The position numbers and the translations under genes are program-made. Shown in pieces: positions 4,990-8,322 of a stretch of DNA of 8,322 nt. The notes beneath the pieces are model-generated. The model was given only the letters and a program-made list of their open reading frames with translations. It did no database searches and was not told the DNA's origin. Position 1 is the stretch's first letter, and each line of letters starts with the position of its first letter. This stretch comes from Candidatus Hydrogenedentota bacterium (GTDB lineage: Bacteria > Hydrogenedentota > Hydrogenedentia > Hydrogenedentales > CAITNO01), in NCBI GenBank assembly GCA_029554925.1, contig JAKPUV010000235.1, forward strand, positions 1-8,322, written 5' to 3'.

Positions 4990-6228
4990 GTGAAGACAAT
5001 CACCGTCGAGGTGCGCGACGACCATCTGGAGTCGCTCGCGCGCACAAAGCCGATGACCGCGCTCGCCGAGCTGGTGTGGAACGCCCTGGACGCCGAGGCG
5101 ACGGAGGTGCGGGTCGCCTTTGCGGACAACGAAATCGGCGGCACCGACTGCATCCGCGTGTCGGACAACGGCCACGGCCTCTCCTATGACGACGCCATGC
5201 TTTCGTTCCGCAACCTGGGCGGATCGTGGAAGCGGGTGAACCCCCGCACGGCGGACCGCAACCGGGTCATGCACGGCAAGTACGGCAAGGGCCGCTTCCG
5301 CGCCTTCTCGCTGGGCAACGTCTCGTCGTGGCGGTCGGCGTACCTCGACGGCGCCGAAGTCCTCGCCTTCTCCCTCTCGGGGAACGCGGCGCGCATCGGC
5401 GAGTTCGCCGTGACGGACCCCGCACCCGCGCCGGACCCGGCGACGGGCATGACAGTGGAGATCAGGGAAGTCACCGACGCGGCCGGCCTGCTGCGCGGGG
5501 TGAAGGCGGTGGAGGAGTTCACGAATATCTTCGCCCCCTACCTGCGCCAGTACCCGGACACCCGCATCTTCTTCGACGGGATCCCCGTGGACCCCGCCAG
5601 CGTGGAGGAGCGCGCCACCGTCATCGATCTGGGCGAGATGGTTTCCGAGAATGGCGACCGCATGCGCGCCGAGCTCCTGGTGGTGGAATGGTCGAAGCCC
5701 GGGCGGCGGGGCGTCTTCCTGTGCGACGAGGACGGGTTCATGCGGCTGAACGCCCTGCCCCGGCTGCATTTCCGGGGGTTCAGCTACAGCGCCTACGTGA
5801 AGTCCGCCCATGTGGCCGTGCTCGACCGCCAGGGCATGCTCGAGGCGGGGGAGCTGTGCGCCGACGTGCGGCAGCTGCTGGACGCGGCCCGGGCGCGCCT
5901 GCGCGAGCATTTCGCCCTGCGCGAGGCGGAGGACGCCCAGGACCTGCTCGCCTTCTGGAAACGGACGGCCCTCTACCCCTACGCGGGCGCGCCGAAGGAC
6001 GCCGCCGAGGAGGCGGAGCGCAAGGTCTTCGACATCTACGCCACCCACCTCAACCGCATTTTCGCGGACTTCGCCGAGTCGTCGTCCAAGAACAAGCGGC
6101 TGGTGCTGCGCATGATGCAGGAGCTGGCGCGGCGCGACGCGGTGTCCGTCGCCCTCATCCTGGACGAGCTGCTCCAGTTCCCCGAGGAGACGCTGGAGGA
6201 GATCCAGGAGCTCGCCGGACAGGACTGA
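4990..6228 (+). CDS. GHKL-type ATPase (Hsp90/MutL/histidine-kinase fold), C-terminal part unassigned
   Basis: A 412-residue protein with a full GHKL ATP-binding site at its N-terminus. The N box is ELVWNALDA (Glu27, Asn31, Asp34), G1 is DNGHG (59-63), G2 is the lid GKYGKG (96-101), and Thr155 in GMTVEI closes the pocket. The catalytic-type Glu27 argues for ATP hydrolysis, as in MutL or Hsp90, rather than kinase activity. Residues 160-290 look like a transducer-like alpha/beta region; 290-412 is helical and charged. No nuclease, HNH, kinase or DNA-binding motif is visible after the ATPase. The GTG at 4990 is chosen because the conserved region starts here and GGGAGAG lies about 9 bases upstream; an upstream in-frame ATG (4885) would overlap the promoter candidate. 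From family memory, longer homologues continue past the final 'L-P-E-E...EEIQEL'-like helix into a further domain; this one stops. Its partner and role are unknown. Confidence 0.8.
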   Translation: MKTITVEVRDDHLESLARTKPMTALAELVWNALDAEATEVRVAFADNEIGGTDCIRVSDNGHGLSYDDAMLSFRNLGGSWKRVNPRTADRNRVMHGKYGKGRFRAFSLGNVSSWRSAYLDGAEVLAFSLSGNAARIGEFAVTDPAPAPDPATGMTVEIREVTDAAGLLRGVKAVEEFTNIFAPYLRQYPDTRIFFDGIPVDPASVEERATVIDLGEMVSENGDRMRAELLVVEWSKPGRRGVFLCDEDGFMRLNALPRLHFRGFSYSAYVKSAHVAVLDRQGMLEAGELCADVRQLLDAARARLREHFALREAEDAQDLLAFWKRTALYPYAGAPKDAAEEAERKVFDIYATHLNRIFADFAESSSKNKRLVLRMMQELARRDAVSVALILDELLQFPEETLEEIQELAGQD

Positions 6229-6233
6229 CCGGC

Positions 6234-7286
6234 TTAGAGGCCGATCACCTCAAGCCCGGGAATGCACGAGTCCAGCGGCACGGTCTCGATGTGCGTGGCG
6301 CCGAGGCGGGCCAGCTCGTAGCGCACCCGCGCCAGCGGCCGCTCCGGATCCGAAGCGCCCATCTGGATGCTGAACTCCGTGAAGTTCACCCCCTCGTTCA
6401 TCGTCGGCTCGTCGGCGAAAAGCCCGTTGCGCTGGAGGTACTCCAGCACCCCCGGCACGCCGTCCTTCTTCACGTTGAACAGGACAAGAACCTTGTTCTC
6501 CGCGAAGACCGCGCCGTAGAGGTTGAGCAGGAACATCCGCGCGAGCTCCAGCTTGGCCGGGTTGTCGCGGAGGGCGGGGTTCGCCCACACCCCCGTCTCG
6601 GAGCGCATGATCTCCTCGGAGATCTGGAGGCCGTAGTTGCGGATGGCGCTGCCGGTCTGCGTGATCTCCAGCCCCAGGTCCACCGCACCGTTCGTCACCT
6701 TGGACTCCGTCTTGCCCCAGGACTCGTAGACCACCAGGCCGCGGTCGATGCGCGGCGGCGTGTGGTATTTCTGCACGGAGTGGACGCCGTGGCTTTCGCC
6801 GAAGCCGAGGGAATCCGCCTTGCGCAGAAACCAGTCCACGGCGATGTAGGGCATCTCGGAGACCATCTTGACCAGCGGCTTCTCGCGAAGGAGCGCGGCG
6901 AACCACTGGTCGAAGGTCATGCCCTCCCCGACGGGCTGGTTCACCACCACGATGCGCACGTTGCCCCGCTCCAGGGATAGGATTTTCTCAAGGCGCACCT
7001 CGCGCCCGTACTCGTAGCGGTATTCCAGCACGCGCTCGCGGGTCCAGTCGTCGCCGCCGATGGCGAGGTCCAGCTCGTTCAAAGCGAGCTGCGCGCCGAA
7101 CTCCTGCGGCCGCCCGTCCCACCCCACCAGGCTCGTGTGCAGGGGAAAGCGCGTGGGGCCGCCGTCCTCATAGCCCTTCGTGGGGAAGCCGGACGCCTTC
7201 AGCAGCCCCACCAGGTTCCCGCCCCGCTTCGGGTCGGCCAGGGACCCCGCCGGCATGCCAATCACCAGTTTGTCGTTCGTGCTCAC
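6234..7286 (-). CDS. hisG: HisG-like ATP phosphoribosyltransferase, divergent and extended
   Basis: A 350-residue homologue of the long form of ATP phosphoribosyltransferase, the first enzyme of histidine synthesis (ATP + PRPP). The N-terminus has LVIGMPAGSL (7-16) and the family segment ELDLAIGGDDW (71-81). The PRPP-binding region is ESWGKTES (188-195) followed by AVDLGLEITQTGSAIRNYGL (201-220), parallel to the usual DAIxDLVxTGxTLxxNGL. Residues 265-345 match the C-terminal regulatory domain: hydrophobic strands, a loop, then ARLGATHIETVPLDSCI like the family's LKALGAxxILVLPIEKM. It is about 50 residues longer than E. coli HisG, mainly around 120-187, and the PRPP loop is altered (TGSAI for TGxTL). 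The GTG start overlaps the upstream stop as GTGA, with GGAG 8 bases before it. No other his gene is in view, so true HisG function is likely but not certain; the symbol is provisional. Confidence 0.72.
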   Translation of the reverse strand: MSTNDKLVIGMPAGSLADPKRGGNLVGLLKASGFPTKGYEDGGPTRFPLHTSLVGWDGRPQEFGAQLALNELDLAIGGDDWTRERVLEYRYEYGREVRLEKILSLERGNVRIVVVNQPVGEGMTFDQWFAALLREKPLVKMVSEMPYIAVDWFLRKADSLGFGESHGVHSVQKYHTPPRIDRGLVVYESWGKTESKVTNGAVDLGLEITQTGSAIRNYGLQISEEIMRSETGVWANPALRDNPAKLELARMFLLNLYGAVFAENKVLVLFNVKKDGVPGVLEYLQRNGLFADEPTMNEGVNFTEFSIQMGASDPERPLARVRYELARLGATHIETVPLDSCIPGLEVIGL

Positions 7287-7828
7287 ACCTGAATCTCCAG
7301 GTCTTCGGTTTCCGTCAGCCGCAGCTCAATGGGCGCGCGGCGCACCGCCTCGGCAAGGTAGCCCGCCGCGAAGGGGTACACCCCGAGGGACCACATCACG
7401 CGCGCGGGCTCCCAGGGGAAGGTCATGCCAAAAAACGTGTCCCGTCCCAGCAGCAGCAGGCCCGCCCCGCCCGAGACGAGTATAGCGGCCGCGGCCGCGG
7501 TCTTTCCAGCCTGCGGCCAGCGCGTAAGCCCCGGCCGGGGCCGGCGCTCCAGAAAATACCCCACCGCGAACAGGATCACGCCGATGAAAAAAAGCCCCTC
7601 CTCGCCCCGGGCCATCCAGAACGCAAAGGAGGCGGCGCGCTCGGCGTCCATGTCAAAGTCGCGCCCCCAGGCCGCCCACCGCATGAGCATGCCCAGCGCG
7701 AGAATGGCCGCCCCCTCCGCCTGCATGCGCTGGAGGCGGCGCGCCATCACGGGAAGCTTCCACAGCGACCCCGCCAGCACCAGCCACCAGGGAAACTGCA
7801 CGAGCACCGCTCCTAGAAATGCGGACAT
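7283..7828 (-). CDS. Small integral membrane protein of unknown function
   Basis: A 181-residue protein with four or five hydrophobic segments: about 4-22, 38-54, 77-94, 110-127 and 142-160. I do not recognise the family. Visible features are a positively charged cytoplasmic-type loop RRLQRMQ (30-36), a Trp/Arg/Asp-rich segment WAAWGRDFDMDAER (51-64), FLERRPRPG after the third segment, and an acidic soluble tail ending TETEDLEIQV. No catalytic motif is evident. The start at 7828 is supported by GAGGGG 7 bases upstream and lies 11 bases after the pdxH stop; an in-frame extension further upstream would run through pdxH coding sequence and is not credible. Its stop overlaps the HisG-like start, so it is translated within that operon. 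Confidence 0.75.
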   Translation of the reverse strand: MSAFLGAVLVQFPWWLVLAGSLWKLPVMARRLQRMQAEGAAILALGMLMRWAAWGRDFDMDAERAASFAFWMARGEEGLFFIGVILFAVGYFLERRPRPGLTRWPQAGKTAAAAAILVSGGAGLLLLGRDTFFGMTFPWEPARVMWSLGVYPFAAGYLAEAVRRAPIELRLTETEDLEIQV

Positions 7829-7839
7829 GTTCGCGCCCC

Positions 7840-8322
7840 TCAGGGATAGACCCGGTGATGCCGCCAGCCGCCCTCCGGGGTCTGCTCGTAGAGCACCCGG
7901 TCGTGGAGCCGGTAGGGCATTTTCAACCAGAACTCGATCTCGCGCGCCAGCACGCGGAACCCCGACCAGAAGGGGGGCCGCGGCACGCGGCCCAGGGCGT
8001 GCTTCGCGCCGTACTTGAGGATCCGCTTCTCCAGCGCATAGCGCGACTCGAGAAGCTGCGACTGCTTTGACGCCCACGCGCCGATCTGGCTCTGGCGCGG
8101 GCGCGACGCGAAATAGGCGTCGGCCTCCTCCGGCGTCACCGGCTCCACGGGCCCGCGGATGCGCACCTGCTTCTCCAGGGGCATCCAGTAGAAGCAGAGC
8201 GCGGCGGCGGGAACCGCCTCCAGATGCCGCGCCTTGGGGCTCGTGAGGTTGGTGTAAAAAACGAAACCCCGGTCGTCGTGGCCCTTGAGCAGCACCTGGC
8301 GCGCGTCGGGAAGCCCCTCCGG
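7840..8322 (-). CDS. pdxH: Pyridoxamine 5'-phosphate oxidase (partial, N-terminus off window)
   Basis: The last 160 residues of PdxH, the FMN enzyme that oxidises pyridoxine or pyridoxamine 5'-phosphate to pyridoxal phosphate. The frame stays open to base 8322 (PEGLPDARQVLLKG), so roughly 45-55 N-terminal residues are missing. Family signatures are clear: ARQVLLKG with DDRGFVFYTN for FMN binding, EKQVRIRGPVEPV, ADAYFASRPRQSQIGAWAS, VPRPPFWSGFRV, and the C-terminal PdxH signature IEFWLKMPYRLHDR. The sequence ends normally at RVYP. An apparent GTG at 8295 is internal Val, not a start. It heads, as far as can be seen, a three-gene run with the membrane protein (11-base gap) and the HisG-like gene. 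It looks fully functional. Confidence 0.95.
   Translation of the reverse strand, partial: PEGLPDARQVLLKGHDDRGFVFYTNLTSPKARHLEAVPAAALCFYWMPLEKQVRIRGPVEPVTPEEADAYFASRPRQSQIGAWASKQSQLLESRYALEKRILKYGAKHALGRVPRPPFWSGFRVLAREIEFWLKMPYRLHDRVLYEQTPEGGWRHHRVYP

Noticed and set aside
4906..6048. 380-residue minus-strand frame opposite the ATPase gene
   Set aside because: It mirrors the codon bias of the GHKL gene and has His/Gly/Arg-rich sequence without a motif.
4990..6228. Reading the ATPase gene as part of a complete local anti-phage system
   Set aside because: No nuclease, helicase, methyltransferase or other defence gene lies beside it in this window; neighbours are redox and metabolic genes.
6214..6233. 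GCCGG-N10-CCGGC stem-loop at the convergent stops of the ATPase and HisG-like genes
   Set aside because: Only five base pairs with a ten-base loop and no T-tract; not strong enough to call a terminator.
5226..6980. 584-residue plus-strand frame across the ATPase and HisG-like genes
   Set aside because: It runs through two convergent real genes and has the Arg/Gly/Pro-rich composition of an out-of-frame reading.

Overview
This is a GC-rich (roughly 70% G+C by eye), tightly packed bacterial window with nine protein genes, two of them cut by the window ends. There are no RNA genes, insertion sequences, CRISPR arrays or gene-free stretches over 300 bases. A lipoprotein signal peptide suggests a cell with bacterial lipoprotein processing, probably Gram-negative. 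The divergent protein families and TTG/GTG starts suggest an uncultured lineage far from model organisms. Nothing in the window fixes the phylum; a PVC-like or Hydrogenedentota-like bacterium would be a guess.

Layout. (1) Bases 1-440, minus: 5' part of a secreted, proline-rich lipoprotein. (2) Bases 633-4053, plus: three overlapping genes read as one operon. They are a PolX-family protein whose polymerase active site is gone but whose PHP phosphoesterase domain looks complete, an endonuclease III (nth), and a membrane protein of the CPBP/Rce1 type with a Lys/Pro/Ala-rich N-terminal tail. (3) Bases 4060-4806: a divergent pair, a small Rieske 2Fe-2S protein (minus) and an 82-residue DUF1858 / hybrid-cluster-associated redox disulfide protein (plus), sharing a 141-base control region. 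(4) Bases 4990-6228, plus: a 412-residue GHKL-type ATPase with its own promoter candidate behind a good terminator. (5) Bases 6234-8322, minus: pdxH (5' end off the window), a small membrane protein and a divergent HisG-like phosphoribosyltransferase, closely spaced or overlapping and probably one transcript.

How the parts may work together. Nth excises oxidised pyrimidines and leaves blocked 3' ends at abasic sites. PHP domains of bacterial PolX proteins are known to trim and process 3' ends and abasic sites. The first two operon genes can therefore be read as incision plus end clean-up, with gap filling left to another polymerase. The membrane gene behind them is unexplained; its tail carries a pentapeptide resembling the bacterial sliding-clamp-binding motif. 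The Rieske and DUF1858 proteins are both small redox proteins and may be co-regulated.

The observations most worth following are the polymerase-dead PolX, the clamp-like motif on a membrane protein, the GHKL ATPase that seems to lack an effector domain, and the unusual HisG homologue.
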